From Phyllobacterium trifolii (GTDB lineage Bacteria; Pseudomonadota; Alphaproteobacteria; Rhizobiales; Rhizobiaceae): a stretch of DNA of 64,000 nucleotides. Position numbers and translations under genes: made by a program. The DNA lies in the NCBI RefSeq assembly GCF_014192095.1, contig NZ_JACHXN010000013.1, forward strand, positions 99,762 through 163,761, in the 5' to 3' direction. Numbering within the stretch: position 1 is the first letter of the stretch; every line of letters starts with the position of its first letter. Below the pieces are notes generated by a model. That model was not told the DNA's origin. It saw only the letters and a list, made by a program, of their open reading frames with translations, and did not search any database. Positions 1-9,535 of the stretch are shown one piece after another.

Positions 1-750
1 GGCAAAGTTACGTTCCACCTGCAGACCGCCGAGATAGACCGAGCGGGTCCATGGCAGGCTGCGGGTAACGAAATCGCCGGCATTATAGGTGATCATCCGT
101 TCCGGGTCGGAATAGTTCCACGTCGTGTTGAGGCGCTTGAAGCCCTGCAGTTCGCCGTCGGAAAGACTGGCCGTAAACGATTGATTGACCGTCCCCAGCG
201 GGCTGAAAAACCGGGCATCGAAGCCGCCGGAAATACCCTGAAACGGCTTGATATCCGCATCGGTCAGATCGTTTGAGCTTGAATAGAGCGTATAATTGAG
301 CACCGCGCCCGTGCTCGATGTCGGCTTCGGCCGGTCGCGTTCGCTGCGTTCCGCATCGAGATCGATCTTGCGTGGCACGCGCGCCGCATCTGTGGCGACA
401 ACATAGATGCTCTGCGTTTCCGGCACGACATGATATTCGATGCCAGGCAGATCGTTGAGGTGGATTGACCCGTCCCGCCTGATCGCTGCCTTGAGCGGCT
501 TGATGCCGACCTCTTCCAGCTCATCGGGCTTCGCCGTCAGACTGCCATCCGGCAATTGTTCGAACGTCCCGACAAAATCCGTGTTCGCGTCATTGATGAA
601 AACGGCAAGCTGCAGCCCTTGCGCGCCGCGGGCTTCGGTTGCTGCGGTGACAAGCGGATCGGTGGGCACCTCTTGCGCCTGCCCTGCCCCGACGAGACTG
701 ACAGAAAGGCACAGGGCTAACGAGCCGCGGCTAATTGCTGACATCGACAT
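1..750 (-). CDS. Fimbrial outer-membrane usher, N-terminal part (cut by window edge)
   Basis: The reverse strand is open in one frame from an ATG at 750 (second in-frame ATG at 744) to the window edge, giving about 250 residues. I translated it by hand. It begins with a signal peptide (hydrophobic core ALCLSVSLVGAG, then AQAQE-like cleavage). Next comes a small N-terminal domain containing GIKPLKAAIRRDGSIHL and PGIEYHVVPE, then alternating beta-barrel-like sequence starting near TGAVLNYTLYSS. In the PapC/FimD family this domain binds chaperone-subunit complexes and the barrel secretes the pilus through the outer membrane. Its start overlaps the chaperone stop by 14-20 bases, so the two are translationally coupled. 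The barrel, plug and C-terminal domains lie outside the window. Confidence 0.8.
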   Translation of the reverse strand, partial: MSMSAISRGSLALCLSVSLVGAGQAQEVPTDPLVTAATEARGAQGLQLAVFINDANTDFVGTFEQLPDGSLTAKPDELEEVGIKPLKAAIRRDGSIHLNDLPGIEYHVVPETQSIYVVATDAARVPRKIDLDAERSERDRPKPTSSTGAVLNYTLYSSSNDLTDADIKPFQGISGGFDARFFSPLGTVNQSFTASLSDGELQGFKRLNTTWNYSDPERMITYNAGDFVTRSLPWTRSVYLGGLQVERNFA

Positions 751-1447
751 TGGCTTCTACCGGCCCTTTGTCAGTCTCGAGCTTCAGGATGGCGGGACCG
801 GCAGCCAGGCCCTTTGCATTGCCGAGCTCGAACTGTGCCGAGCCGCCGGCGGTTACATAGCCCGCAACGTCTTTCTTGATGGCAATGATCCTGCTGTTCT
901 GCAGGAGCTGAACATCTTTCACGCGCAGCTTCGTCGCGCCGGTATTGGTTCCCGACAAGAGATAGCCGCCATTGCCGCGCCGGATATTCCAGGTCACCTG
1001 GCCCGCCGGCGTCTCGGCAGCTCTGAAGAACACGGGTAAGGAAAACCGCACCGTGAAATTGACGTTGCCATTCTTCATCTGCGGGGGGTCCGGCAATTCG
1101 TCGACCAGAACGCGGTAGCTTTCCTCGATGGCGACCGGCTTCTTGCTCACACGCACGACACGCAGGAGGTATTGATTGTTGGCGCCAACCTGCGCCACCG
1201 GCGGGCTGGCAACCACGTCGGTTGTCGGATCGAGCCTTTCGATGCCCATGACCTGGCTCCAGCGGAACACCCGCACCTGAACCTTCACAGGCTTGTTGCC
1301 GCCATTCCTGAGCGTGATGACGCCGGCTGCTTCCGGCAGCACCTTTTCCAGACGGGTGGGTGAAACCTGCAGGGAGGACGCACCGGCAACACTGGTTTGC
1401 AACGCGCACAGGCCAAGAAGACCCATGCCGTATAACAAGGATCGCAT
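731..1447 (-). CDS. Periplasmic pilus assembly chaperone (PapD-like)
   Basis: A 238-residue protein with a signal peptide (LLYGMGLLGLCALQTSVAGA) and the two immunoglobulin-like domains of pilus chaperones. Domain 1 contains SLQVSPTRLEKVLPEAAGVITLRN and an ESYRVLVDELP segment, the conserved strand region before the G1 donor strand. It would hold pilin subunits in the periplasm by donor-strand complementation and deliver them to the usher. The ATG is preceded by AGGAGG. The gene follows the pilin gene by 28 bases and overlaps the usher start, forming a pilin-chaperone-usher operon. The pairing with an SCPU-domain pilin points to the archaic Csu-type chaperone-usher clade rather than type 1 or P pili. 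Confidence 0.88.
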   Translation of the reverse strand: MRSLLYGMGLLGLCALQTSVAGASSLQVSPTRLEKVLPEAAGVITLRNGGNKPVKVQVRVFRWSQVMGIERLDPTTDVVASPPVAQVGANNQYLLRVVRVSKKPVAIEESYRVLVDELPDPPQMKNGNVNFTVRFSLPVFFRAAETPAGQVTWNIRRGNGGYLLSGTNTGATKLRVKDVQLLQNSRIIAIKKDVAGYVTAGGSAQFELGNAKGLAAGPAILKLETDKGPVEANVDVSN

Positions 1448-1475
1448 GGCGTCCTCCTGTGATGTGCGGGGTGGT

Positions 1476-2003
1476 TTAGTTTACGGTAATCGATACCTTG
1501 ACGGTGTCCGTGTAGACGCCCACAGCCGGATTGGCCTGAACTGGCACACGGCCATAGACCGTGAAAGGTACGTTCGTTCCGGCAGTTGTTGATGTTTTCT
1601 CGACGGTATTGGTCCCGACAACATTACCCCAGACGTTGGAGTAGACGCTATCCGTATAGAGGTTGTACTTGATCTTCTTGGTCTTGTCGGAAGCCAATGC
1701 CAGATTGCGATCTGTGATCGTACCGTTAAGGCCGCCATCGAGACCAACGTTGAACGTCTTGCTTGCCGCACTGCAGGACACATTGAAGGTCGTCGACTGG
1801 TCAATATTGTCGCTCAGTGTGGTCCATGTGCCGAAATCCAGAGTGCCGGCGGCACTGCTTGTGAAAACGCTGCAACCATCTTCAATCGTAAGCTTCACGT
1901 TGAGGGTGCCGGTCTTGGACGCCGCAAATGCAGAACCGGTGAGACCGAATGAGGCCGCAAGGACAGCGGCGCATGCGATGCGTATGGGGAAACGAGGTGT
2001 CAT
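1476..2003 (-). CDS. Spore coat U (SCPU) domain pilin, Csu-like
   Basis: A 175-residue secreted protein: signal peptide to about residue 27 (ACAAVLAASFGLTGSAFA), then one SCPU domain. Typical features are the early cysteine in EDGCSV, LDFGTW, a second cysteine in FNVSCSA, and the C-terminal strand motif AVGVYTDTVKVSITVN, which ends the protein as in Csu pilins. Members polymerise by donor-strand exchange into thin pili used in surface attachment. It is the first gene of the operon, preceded by AAGGAA seven bases before the ATG and by an AT-rich leader. Further subunits or a tip adhesin probably lie beyond the usher, outside the window. Confidence 0.88.
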   Translation of the reverse strand: MTPRFPIRIACAAVLAASFGLTGSAFAASKTGTLNVKLTIEDGCSVFTSSAAGTLDFGTWTTLSDNIDQSTTFNVSCSAASKTFNVGLDGGLNGTITDRNLALASDKTKKIKYNLYTDSVYSNVWGNVVGTNTVEKTSTTAGTNVPFTVYGRVPVQANPAVGVYTDTVKVSITVN

Positions 2004-2459
2004 TAAAAAATTCCTTGATTAATTGATCACATAAAAATGACCCCTACTAATTGGGAGGGGCGTTTGGTTAACATGAGTTGAAGCATGTTTCAGGTCAAGA
2101 AGCGTTCCGGTCAAAATGCGAAGTAAATCCAATTTTGCTGAAAATCATCTTGCTCCTGTTACCAAATAAACACATAACAACTTCTGCGTGTTTCTGGATA
2201 TTATACTTTAGTCTATTGTCTAAGACGTTTTATGTGATTCTCCAGTACCACGCTCATGACCGGTGCCGTATCGACGCATGACGGAGATCAAAAATCGGGT
2301 GCAGTTTCACCATATCGCGTGGCCTCATGTTCAATCATCAATTGCAAACGCAAGGTGATTTATTCCAGTTGTTCGAAAACGCTGCCTTGCAAAAATCAAC
2401 TTGAACATTTGTGACATTCCCGTGAATAATGGCCCGAGGGGTGCGGGACGATTGAACAG
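2004..2459. other. Intergenic region between divergent pilus operon and cfa
   Basis: This 456-base gap is clearly more AT-rich than its surroundings, especially 2080-2270. It must hold the outward promoters of the pilus operon and of cfa. A 67-codon reading frame here has no recognisable product and I do not call it. I see no RNA gene or strong hairpin. Confidence 0.5.
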
Positions 2460-3716
2460 ATGCTGAATGAGACGATACCCGGGGATGCGGTGACTCAGAC
2501 GAGATTTCTGACACCGGACAATGTCAGCGCGGTGCTGAAGGGCCTGCCGCTCAAGGCACAGGCGGCGTTGCGCGCTGCAGCGCACCTGCCGCGCGGCACC
2601 TTGACCATCACCACACCCGACAGAAACGTCTTCAAGGTGGGTGGGCGTCAGCAAGGTCCGGATGCTTCGGTTGTGCTTCACAACTGGAACTTGCCGGGCA
2701 GAGCCTTTGCCGGCGGCACCATCGGCGTTGCTGAATCCTATATGGACGGTGATTGGGACAGCCCCGATGTGACCACTTTTCTCGAGCTCTTCGTTGTCAA
2801 CGAAGAGGTGGGCGAGGACCTTGCCGGCGGCTCCAACTGGTTTATCAACGCCGTACAGCGCCTGCGCCATTGGCTGAACGACAATACGAGGGGTAGATCA
2901 CGCAAGAATATCTCGGCACATTACGATCTCGGCAATGCCTTCTACCGGGAATGGCTAGACCCGACGATGACTTATTCCTCGGCGCTCTTTGATGAAGGCG
3001 TCAATGATCTCGAAGCCGCCCAGACCGCCAAATACCGGGCGCTCGCCAACAATATCGGCATCACCGCCGGGTCGCGGGTACTGGAGATTGGTTGCGGCTG
3101 GGGCGGCTTTGCCGAATATGCAGCACGTGAGATCGGCGCACATGTTACCGGGCTGACCATCAGCCGCGAGCAATTCGACTATGCAACGCAGCGCATCGAA
3201 AAGGCCGGGCTTTCCGGAATGGCCGAGATCAAATTTCAGGATTATCGCGACGAGACCGGCAAATATGACCATGTCGCCTCGATCGAGATGTTCGAAGCGG
3301 TTGGCGAGAAATACTGGCCGGTGTTCTTCGGCAAGGTCAAGGATTGCCTCAATCCGGGCGGCAGTGCTGGCATGCAGATCATCACCATTAATGACAAGAG
3401 CTTCGATCGCTATCGTAAACGGCCGGATTTCATCCAGCGCTATGTCTTCCCGGGCGGAATGCTGCCAACACCGGAGAGGCTGAAAAGCCTGGGCAAGGAG
3501 TTCGGCCTCGACCTCTACTGCGAAAATATCTTCCCCCAGGATTATGCCCGCACGCTGGCCGAATGGCGCGAGCGCTTCTGGGGTTCGTGGGACCAGCTGC
3601 GCAATCTTGGCTTCGATGGCCGCTTCAAAAAGCTCTGGGAGTTCTACCTGTTTTACTGCGAAGCGGGGTTTCGTTCCGAATATATCGACGTGCGGCAGGT
3701 GTTTTACAAATCATGA
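2460..3716 (+). CDS. cfa: Cyclopropane-fatty-acyl-phospholipid synthase family protein
   Basis: A 418-residue protein matching the CFA synthase family along its whole length. The N-terminal lipid-binding part runs to about residue 145. The S-adenosylmethionine-binding Rossmann fold follows, with motif I VLEIGCGWGG at 207-216 and the family segments ISAHYDLGNAFYREWLD (151-167), TYSSALF and SIEMFEAVGEKYWP. The enzyme transfers a methylene group from SAM onto double bonds of membrane phospholipid acyl chains, which hardens membranes against acid and stationary-phase stress. Its stop overlaps the ATG of the next gene (ATGA), so the pair is cotranslated. A related SAM-dependent lipid methyltransferase cannot be excluded. 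Confidence 0.88.
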   Translation: MLNETIPGDAVTQTRFLTPDNVSAVLKGLPLKAQAALRAAAHLPRGTLTITTPDRNVFKVGGRQQGPDASVVLHNWNLPGRAFAGGTIGVAESYMDGDWDSPDVTTFLELFVVNEEVGEDLAGGSNWFINAVQRLRHWLNDNTRGRSRKNISAHYDLGNAFYREWLDPTMTYSSALFDEGVNDLEAAQTAKYRALANNIGITAGSRVLEIGCGWGGFAEYAAREIGAHVTGLTISREQFDYATQRIEKAGLSGMAEIKFQDYRDETGKYDHVASIEMFEAVGEKYWPVFFGKVKDCLNPGGSAGMQIITINDKSFDRYRKRPDFIQRYVFPGGMLPTPERLKSLGKEFGLDLYCENIFPQDYARTLAEWRERFWGSWDQLRNLGFDGRFKKLWEFYLFYCEAGFRSEYIDVRQVFYKS

Positions 3717-4069
3717 CCAATTCGTTCGATGAATCATTTGAGCGTATCTGGACAATCGCCGAGTCGCTGCACCTGCCCGAGCTTGTGCGCAGCACAACCC
3801 ATGGCACACCCTCGTTGAAGGTGAAGACCTCGTTCATCGGGCGTATGAAAGATTGGGAAACCTTTGCAATCCATTGCCCGCTGGAGGAGAAACCGCTGCT
3901 GATGGAGAGCGTTCCGAATATCTATTTCGAGACCGACCACTACAAAGGCTGGCCCTATATCCTCATGCACCTGGAGGCTGTTTCCGATGCGGAACTTGGC
4001 CATCGGATCAAACTTGCCTGGCATGCCAAGGCGCCGCCGAAAGTGAAAAAAGCGCTCGCAGCGGGCTGA
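3713..4069 (+). CDS. MmcQ/YjbR family protein
   Basis: I start this 118-residue protein at the ATG that overlaps the cfa stop (ATGA at 3713-3716); a longer frame upstream is only the cfa gene read in another phase. The sequence has the MmcQ/YjbR pattern: an N-terminal helix, HGTPSLKVKTSFIGR, PNIYFETDHYKGWPYILMHL, and a basic C-terminus PPKVKKALAAG. The fold (CyaY-like) is described as a DNA-binding-like domain, but its cellular role is not established. Coupling to cfa suggests co-regulation, not necessarily a shared pathway. Confidence 0.8.
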   Translation: MTNSFDESFERIWTIAESLHLPELVRSTTHGTPSLKVKTSFIGRMKDWETFAIHCPLEEKPLLMESVPNIYFETDHYKGWPYILMHLEAVSDAELGHRIKLAWHAKAPPKVKKALAAG

Positions 4070-4155
4070 AGGTCGCGGGAAACCGGTTTGAGCATGGTTT
4101 TGAACGACCAGAACCAAATCCAGAACATTCTTTACGCGGAAAAGTCCCGAACTCA

Positions 4156-4218
4156 TGCAGGAAGTTGCGATTCCTATGCAAGAAACTGCGATTCTGATGC
4201 AGAATTTTCAACGCTGGG
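4156..4218. repeat. 21-bp imperfect tandem repeat, three units
   Basis: Units start at 4156, 4177 and 4198 with ATGCA(G/A)GAA(G/A)(T/C)TGCGATTC as the common pattern; the third unit matches only at its beginning. The repeat lies in the convergent gap between the MmcQ-like gene and the Lrp-type regulator. It makes a fortuitous antisense frame with a seven-residue periodicity, which I do not call a gene. Confidence 0.6.
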
Positions 4219-4250
4219 ATGAAATTTGGTTGTGACGACGCGAAATAACG

Positions 4251-4736
4251 CTAGCTCGCGGTCTCTACGAGCGCCGTTTCAACGCCCAGACCGGTGCGAT
4301 CCGCCACTTCGCGCAAAGCAAAGGATGAGTTTATCTTCGTAACGTGCGGCATGGCGGACAACCAGAATTTATGTATCCGCTCGTAGTCCTCAAGATCTTT
4401 TGCAGCAATGCGCAAGAGATAGTCATATTCGCCCGACATCAAATAACACACCAATACATTGGGGCACAGTTTTACTGCGGTCTCGAACTCGCGCAGCTGT
4501 TTGTCCGCCTGTCCCGACAGCGAAATGTTGACGATGACGATAACCGGGTGACCCAGCATCTTGTTGGAGAGCCGTGCGTGATAACCGCGGATGACGCCCG
4601 ATTTCTCCAATATATCCAGCCGCCGCGAGCACGCGGACTGCGATAGTCCGACCTTTTCGGCAAGCGTCGCATTCGACATGCGGCCATCTTTCTGCAAGCT
4701 GTCGAGAATAGCGATATCAATCCTGTCTAATGACAT
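4251..4736 (-). CDS. Lrp/AsnC family transcriptional regulator (probable ald regulator)
   Basis: Starting at the ATG at 4736 gives a 161-residue protein of normal Lrp size; an upstream extension to 4865 would add an unusual basic tail. Residues 1-55 form the helix-turn-helix (LDRIDIAILDSLQKDGRMSN, LAEKVGLSQSACSRRLDIL). Residues about 65-140 form the RAM/ligand-binding domain (IVIVNISL, CYLMSGEYDYLLRI). It is divergent from alanine dehydrogenase with a 152-base shared promoter region. This is the usual arrangement for an alanine- or leucine-responsive activator of ald (AldR/BkdR type), so ald is the likely target. That target is inferred from context. Confidence 0.85.
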   Translation of the reverse strand: MSLDRIDIAILDSLQKDGRMSNATLAEKVGLSQSACSRRLDILEKSGVIRGYHARLSNKMLGHPVIVIVNISLSGQADKQLREFETAVKLCPNVLVCYLMSGEYDYLLRIAAKDLEDYERIHKFWLSAMPHVTKINSSFALREVADRTGLGVETALVETAS

Positions 4737-4888
4737 TGTTCGAACTTTCCCCTTATATCCAGACGTTTTGCGCAAGGATATCCGAAAAATCGCGTGGCGT
4801 CGAGCTGTCTTGGCAAGGACATGCAACGCGATTTGTGCTGTTATATTTGCCTCAAAAGGGAACATCTAAAAAGCTAACAGGAGACGTC

Positions 4889-6004
<1,116 letters not shown>

Positions 6005-6029
6005 TATTGCTGCATAAAATCAAAATCTT

Positions 6030-6062
6030 GGCAGGAGCGCTTCCGACCGAAGCGCTCCTGCC
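6030..6062 (+). terminator. Hairpin downstream of ald
   Basis: A perfect 14-bp inverted repeat (GGCAGGAGCGCTTC / GAAGCGCTCCTGCC) with a 5-base loop starts 26 bases after the ald stop. Only a short T run follows, so it may be a weak intrinsic terminator or a 3-prime stabilising structure. Confidence 0.6.
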
Positions 6063-6063
6063 T

Positions 6064-6179
6064 TGCCGTCATCCTCGGGCTTGACCCGAGGACCCATTGG
6101 AAATGCTCAAATTACAGCGCTACATTCTTGTTTCTTCAAGAAATGCGGGTCCTCGGGTCAAGCCCGAGGATGACGGCGA
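6064..6179. repeat. Inverted pair of Rhizobiales-type palindromic repeats
   Basis: CGTCATCCTCGGGCTTGACC at 6067-6086 recurs as its reverse complement at about 6157-6176; each arm is also partly palindromic (CCTCGGGCTTGACCCGAGG). This core belongs to the extragenic palindromes common in rhizobial and Brucella genomes. The two arms are about 75 bases apart and could fold into one long stem. The family name is from memory and was not checked. Confidence 0.65.
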
Positions 6180-6261
6180 GGTGGGGGATGGATGACGCAG
6201 TGGTATCGGTTGAAGGCATATGCAGTCAAAACTTGAATCCCACGAGCGCTATCCGAGCTTT

Positions 6262-6735
6262 TCATGCAAGTTCAATACGGCACTGGAAGCAATTGTTTCT
6301 TGCTGACCGCATATGGACATAGGCGATATCGTCCCGTGTCAGCAATTCCTCGGCCCGGACCGCAATGCCCTCCGTCTTGACCACACCTCCGGTGCCGTAA
6401 ACGATACGGTCCTGGCAGGAATAGCCGCGAAGTATATAATCGCTGTTCTCGTTGAACATCTCCGGTAGTTCTGCAGTTTCCGCATGACGCTCACACGCCT
6501 CCGCGTGCAGGAAGATCGGGCCTGTTTCAGCGTATGGTTGCGGTGCCGGGAATGGACGGTGCGATAACACCAAGTATTTCTCGCCCGCCTTTACGTTCTG
6601 CAAACAGTGTCGGCAAGGAACGCCATCGCCGTCGGGCGTATAGGTTTCAGGTATCTGACCATTCGCGTCAGCCCCACCCGCTTGATAGTGACGGGCAAGT
6701 GTTGTCGTCATGGCAATAAATCGGATCGGTCTCAT
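6262..6735 (-). CDS. DUF1203 domain protein
   Basis: I choose the ATG at 6735 because AAAGGAGG stands at ideal spacing before it. The product is 157 residues, starting MRPIRFIAMTT. It shows the DUF1203 pattern: PETYTPDGDGVPCRHCLQ, GEKYLVLSHRPFP, GPIFLHAEACER, a middle segment YILRGYSCQDRIVYGTGGV and a C-terminal MRSARNNCFQCRIEL. Cysteines and histidines are conserved in the family, but its function is unknown. It stands alone with palindromic repeats downstream. Confidence 0.78.
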   Translation of the reverse strand: MRPIRFIAMTTTLARHYQAGGADANGQIPETYTPDGDGVPCRHCLQNVKAGEKYLVLSHRPFPAPQPYAETGPIFLHAEACERHAETAELPEMFNENSDYILRGYSCQDRIVYGTGGVVKTEGIAVRAEELLTRDDIAYVHMRSARNNCFQCRIELA

Positions 6736-6869
6736 TCGGGTGCCTCCTTTGTTAAAACAAGGAGACACCGAATTTTGACTGCAAACCACCCGATTCTTGC
6801 TCTGATAGATGAAGCAAAACGATTACGGCCAGATCTCTAGTTAAGTAACTCAAACTCGGATCCAAGCGA

Positions 6870-7310
6870 TTATTTGGAAACGTTGAAGCGAAGGGTCACA
6901 TAGTTATAAGAGTCATTACCAGCGACTTGACCGGAAATTGTGACGGTATCGGTGCCAACAAAACCAGATGCAGCCGTATAGATAACAGATGCCATCAATA
7001 TCCTTGTGTGAATTACACTTGTTTAATGGATGGCCAGCTGCGTAAGCCGAGCGGCCGTATCCTTGGGAAATCGCAATAGTTCCGTGTGAGGGCTTCGATA
7101 TCAATTTCAAGGTTGGAACTTTGGCACTGGAACAATCAGGATTCACTTTGTAAAAAGTATATCCGAACTTCTGGCCCGATTTGATCGATATTGTTTCTAC
7201 ACCAGACCCAGTTTTCGTAGCTTTCGGGTCCGCCGTCTGGCAACCAGCTACTATAATCCCGACGAAATCGCCATCATGCTCAACGATATGTTCTTCAGCT
7301 TCATTTCAAC
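6870..7310 (-). pseudogene. Decayed small secreted/lipoprotein gene with frameshifts
   Basis: Reading the reverse strand in three phases recovers one protein. An N-terminal hydrophobic stretch ends in the lipobox-like VAGC near 7243. A middle part follows (SIKSGQKFGYTFYKVNPDCSS, VPTLKLISKPSHGTIAISQG). The C-terminal part FVGTDTVTISGQVAGNDSYN ends ...LRFNVSK at 6870. The middle and last parts are in different frames, joined near 7000, and the only nearby ATG start region is also out of frame near 7255. The organisation resembles a family of short secreted rhizobial proteins with a PDCSS...PTxxxxxxPxHGT pattern, known to me only as hypothetical. Sequencing error is an alternative to true decay. 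Confidence 0.6.
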
Positions 7311-7402
7311 CCTCTACAGACCGATTCGTGAAGCGATTCATAGAGAGGTATTTCGTGCCAAGCTAGGGAACTATGGTTGAATAGTATACTTATACAGCAA
7401 AT

Positions 7403-7930
7403 CTAATCCCAAGCGTCAATTTCTGCTTCTGCAAAACTGACGGGCTTAAAACCCATTCTTTGATACATTTGCAGTGCGCGTGGACTATCCAGCGTATTAG
7501 TTTCAATGATTACGCGTTGTGGGCTGTTCATCCATGCGGTCAAAATGGCTTCATTCAGGAAGAATTTGGCAAGTCCCCTGCCCTGAAACTCGGGTACCAG
7601 ACCGAAATAAAGGATTTCGGTGACCGCCTGCACCTCATCGATAACAAGTTCAAAAAAGCCTGCCGGTGAGCCATCGGCGTAGAGGACATGTATATCGACA
7701 TTGCTGCGATGGATTATTGCCGCCAACTCTTCGTCATTGAGACGACGATGCACAGACCAATGATGAGGCTTACCAACCTGTTCATAGAGAAAACGATAGA
7801 AGGGTAGTGAAATCTTCGTCGCGCGCATCAGCGCCAGTTTAAAACTGACGGGCGTCGGTACGGACTGCGTCGGCCGCTCCGTCATCTCCAGATGTGTAAC
7901 ACGTGTCTTCAAAATTCGCGGTTTCGTCAT
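7403..7930 (-). CDS. GNAT family N-acetyltransferase
   Basis: Starting at the ATG at 7930, four bases beyond the stop of sseA, gives 175 residues. The acetyl-CoA-binding motif A is visible as LVPEFQGRGLAKFFLNEAI, preceded by the beta-strand segment VTEILYFG and followed by VIIETNTLDSPRALQMYQRMGFKP, the usual C-terminal strand and helix. It transfers an acetyl group from acetyl-CoA to an unknown amine. It is the last gene of the tightly packed cysK-alaX-sseA-GNAT operon, so a substrate linked to cysteine or sulfur amino-acid handling is possible but unproven. Confidence 0.85.
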   Translation of the reverse strand: MTKPRILKTRVTHLEMTERPTQSVPTPVSFKLALMRATKISLPFYRFLYEQVGKPHHWSVHRRLNDEELAAIIHRSNVDIHVLYADGSPAGFFELVIDEVQAVTEILYFGLVPEFQGRGLAKFFLNEAILTAWMNSPQRVIIETNTLDSPRALQMYQRMGFKPVSFAEAEIDAWD

Positions 7931-7934
7931 GGGC

Positions 7935-8792
7935 TTATGCTTCGCCGGTAGCGACGGGAGTGTTTTTGTCTCCACCCCATTCGGTCCACGAACCATCGTA
8001 GAGAACGTTATCCTTGTGACCCACCGATTCGAGTGCGAGCGTAATCACGGCGGCTGTTATTCCGGACCCGCAACTTGTCACGACCGGCTGCGACAAGTCC
8101 ACACCGGCATCATCGAAAACCTGGCGCAAACTATTGATATCCTTCAGATAACCATTATCAGCAAGACTAGATGCCGGAACGCTTCGTGCGCCGGGCATGT
8201 GGCCGGACCGCAGTCCAGCACGTGGCTCCGGATCGACACCCTTGAAGCGCCCGGCCGAGCGCGCATCCGCGATCTGCCGTGACTTGCTTTCAACGATCTC
8301 GCGCATATCCGTGAAACTTGCCACTTTGCCTGCGTCAAAGTTCGGGACAAAGGCCGAGGGGGCAATCTTGGTCACTTCGTTAGTGACAGGCCTGCCGGCG
8401 TTTTTCCAACTATCGAATCCCCCGTCCAGGATTGAGACGTTCTTTGCGCCAAACGTTCGCAACATCCACCAGACGCGCGGCGATGTAGTCATTCCAGGTC
8501 CATCATAAACGACGATCGTATCATCGTTGGTGATTCCCATGCTGCTGATGGCGGCTGCGAAGGCTTCCGGATTGAGAAGGGTGTGCGGCAGCGATGAATC
8601 CGGATTCGACATCTCTTCATGGTCGAAGAAAATCGCACCGGGAATATGGGCTGCGTCATATTCAGCTTTGGCATCCCGGTTTTGAGCGGGAAGATACCAG
8701 GATGCATCGAGGATACTGAGACCGGGCTGGCCAAGTCTTTCCTGCAGCCAATCGGCTGAAACCACAAAAGGGCTCTTGTCTGCCACGTTCAT
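7935..8792 (-). CDS. sseA: 3-mercaptopyruvate sulfurtransferase
   Basis: A 285-residue tandem-rhodanese protein. The N-terminal inactive rhodanese domain runs to about 135 (ILDASWYLP, HIPGAIFFDHEE, SPRVWWMLRTFG). The C-terminal catalytic domain has its cysteine at C241 in the loop CGSGITA, the mercaptopyruvate-type loop rather than the thiosulfate type. It moves sulfur from 3-mercaptopyruvate, made from cysteine, to thiophilic acceptors. Its ATG overlaps the alaX stop by four bases. Its place behind cysteine synthase fits a cysteine turnover unit. Confidence 0.9.
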   Translation of the reverse strand: MNVADKSPFVVSADWLQERLGQPGLSILDASWYLPAQNRDAKAEYDAAHIPGAIFFDHEEMSNPDSSLPHTLLNPEAFAAAISSMGITNDDTIVVYDGPGMTTSPRVWWMLRTFGAKNVSILDGGFDSWKNAGRPVTNEVTKIAPSAFVPNFDAGKVASFTDMREIVESKSRQIADARSAGRFKGVDPEPRAGLRSGHMPGARSVPASSLADNGYLKDINSLRQVFDDAGVDLSQPVVTSCGSGITAAVITLALESVGHKDNVLYDGSWTEWGGDKNTPVATGEA

Positions 8793-9535
8793 ACTCCCTC
8801 TGGCAATGGACCGAAGCGGATGCGGAACCGCCTGTTTTCCTTGCCTTTCTTTTCGATTTTTCCAATGTGGATCGCGCCAACTTCACCGGTCGTCGCGACA
8901 TGCGTGCCGCCGCACGGCTGCGAATCGACCGAAGCGTTTTCGCCAATGCAAACCAGTCTGATACGCCCCGTCCCTGTCGGCGGCCTTACGTTCTTGGACT
9001 TGATCAGGCCGGGATTCGCAGCGAGTTCATCGTCCGTAATCCACCGGGTGAAAATCGGATGATTGGCGTTCACCAGTTCCATCATCTTCTCGGTAACGCT
9101 TTCCTTGGTCACACCCGCGTCCGGCAGATCGAAGTCAACGCGGCTATCGTCTTCGCTGACCGCCGCGCCTGTGATCGGAAACGGGCAAACGACGCTGAGT
9201 AGATGGCAGGCCGTATGCATTCGCATCAGCTTGTAGCGCCTGTCCCAATCGAGGCGCAGGGTCAGCCTTTCACCGATGGCCGGGATGGGCTGGTCGGGTG
9301 CCGGTACGTGGATGATTTCTTCCTTGCTCTCACCGGTCACAGTTGCAGCGATGGCGATGGTTGAGCCATCGGAGCGAACGAAAACACCGGTATCGCCGGG
9401 TTGGCCGCCCGATGTGGCATAAAACACGGTCTGGTCGGTCAGGATGCCGCCCCGCTCGTTTATTGCCAATACTGTCGCTTCGATTGCTTCAAGATAAGAA
9501 TCTTCGCGAAAAAGAATAGCCGTATCGTAAGCCAT
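8789..9535 (-). CDS. Alanyl-tRNA editing protein (AlaX-type)
   Basis: A 248-residue free-standing homologue of the AlaRS editing domain. It keeps the zinc ligands of the family: HTACH at 107-111 and CGGTH at 208-212. The substrate pocket segments YATSGGQPGDTG and KNVRPPTGTGRIRLV are also present. Such proteins hydrolyse Ser-tRNA(Ala) or Gly-tRNA(Ala); some relatives act on other mischarged tRNAs. It overlaps cysK by one base and sseA by four, so all three are translationally coupled. Linkage of a serine-type tRNA editor to cysteine synthase, which consumes serine derivatives, is suggestive but only an inference. Confidence 0.9.
   Translation of the reverse strand: MAYDTAILFREDSYLEAIEATVLAINERGGILTDQTVFYATSGGQPGDTGVFVRSDGSTIAIAATVTGESKEEIIHVPAPDQPIPAIGERLTLRLDWDRRYKLMRMHTACHLLSVVCPFPITGAAVSEDDSRVDFDLPDAGVTKESVTEKMMELVNANHPIFTRWITDDELAANPGLIKSKNVRPPTGTGRIRLVCIGENASVDSQPCGGTHVATTGEVGAIHIGKIEKKGKENRRFRIRFGPLPEGV

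Noticed and set aside
4008..4211. 67-codon minus-strand frame with a seven-residue repeat
   Set aside because: The periodicity is just the 21-bp DNA repeat read in frame; no ribosome site, and it overlaps the end of the MmcQ-like gene.
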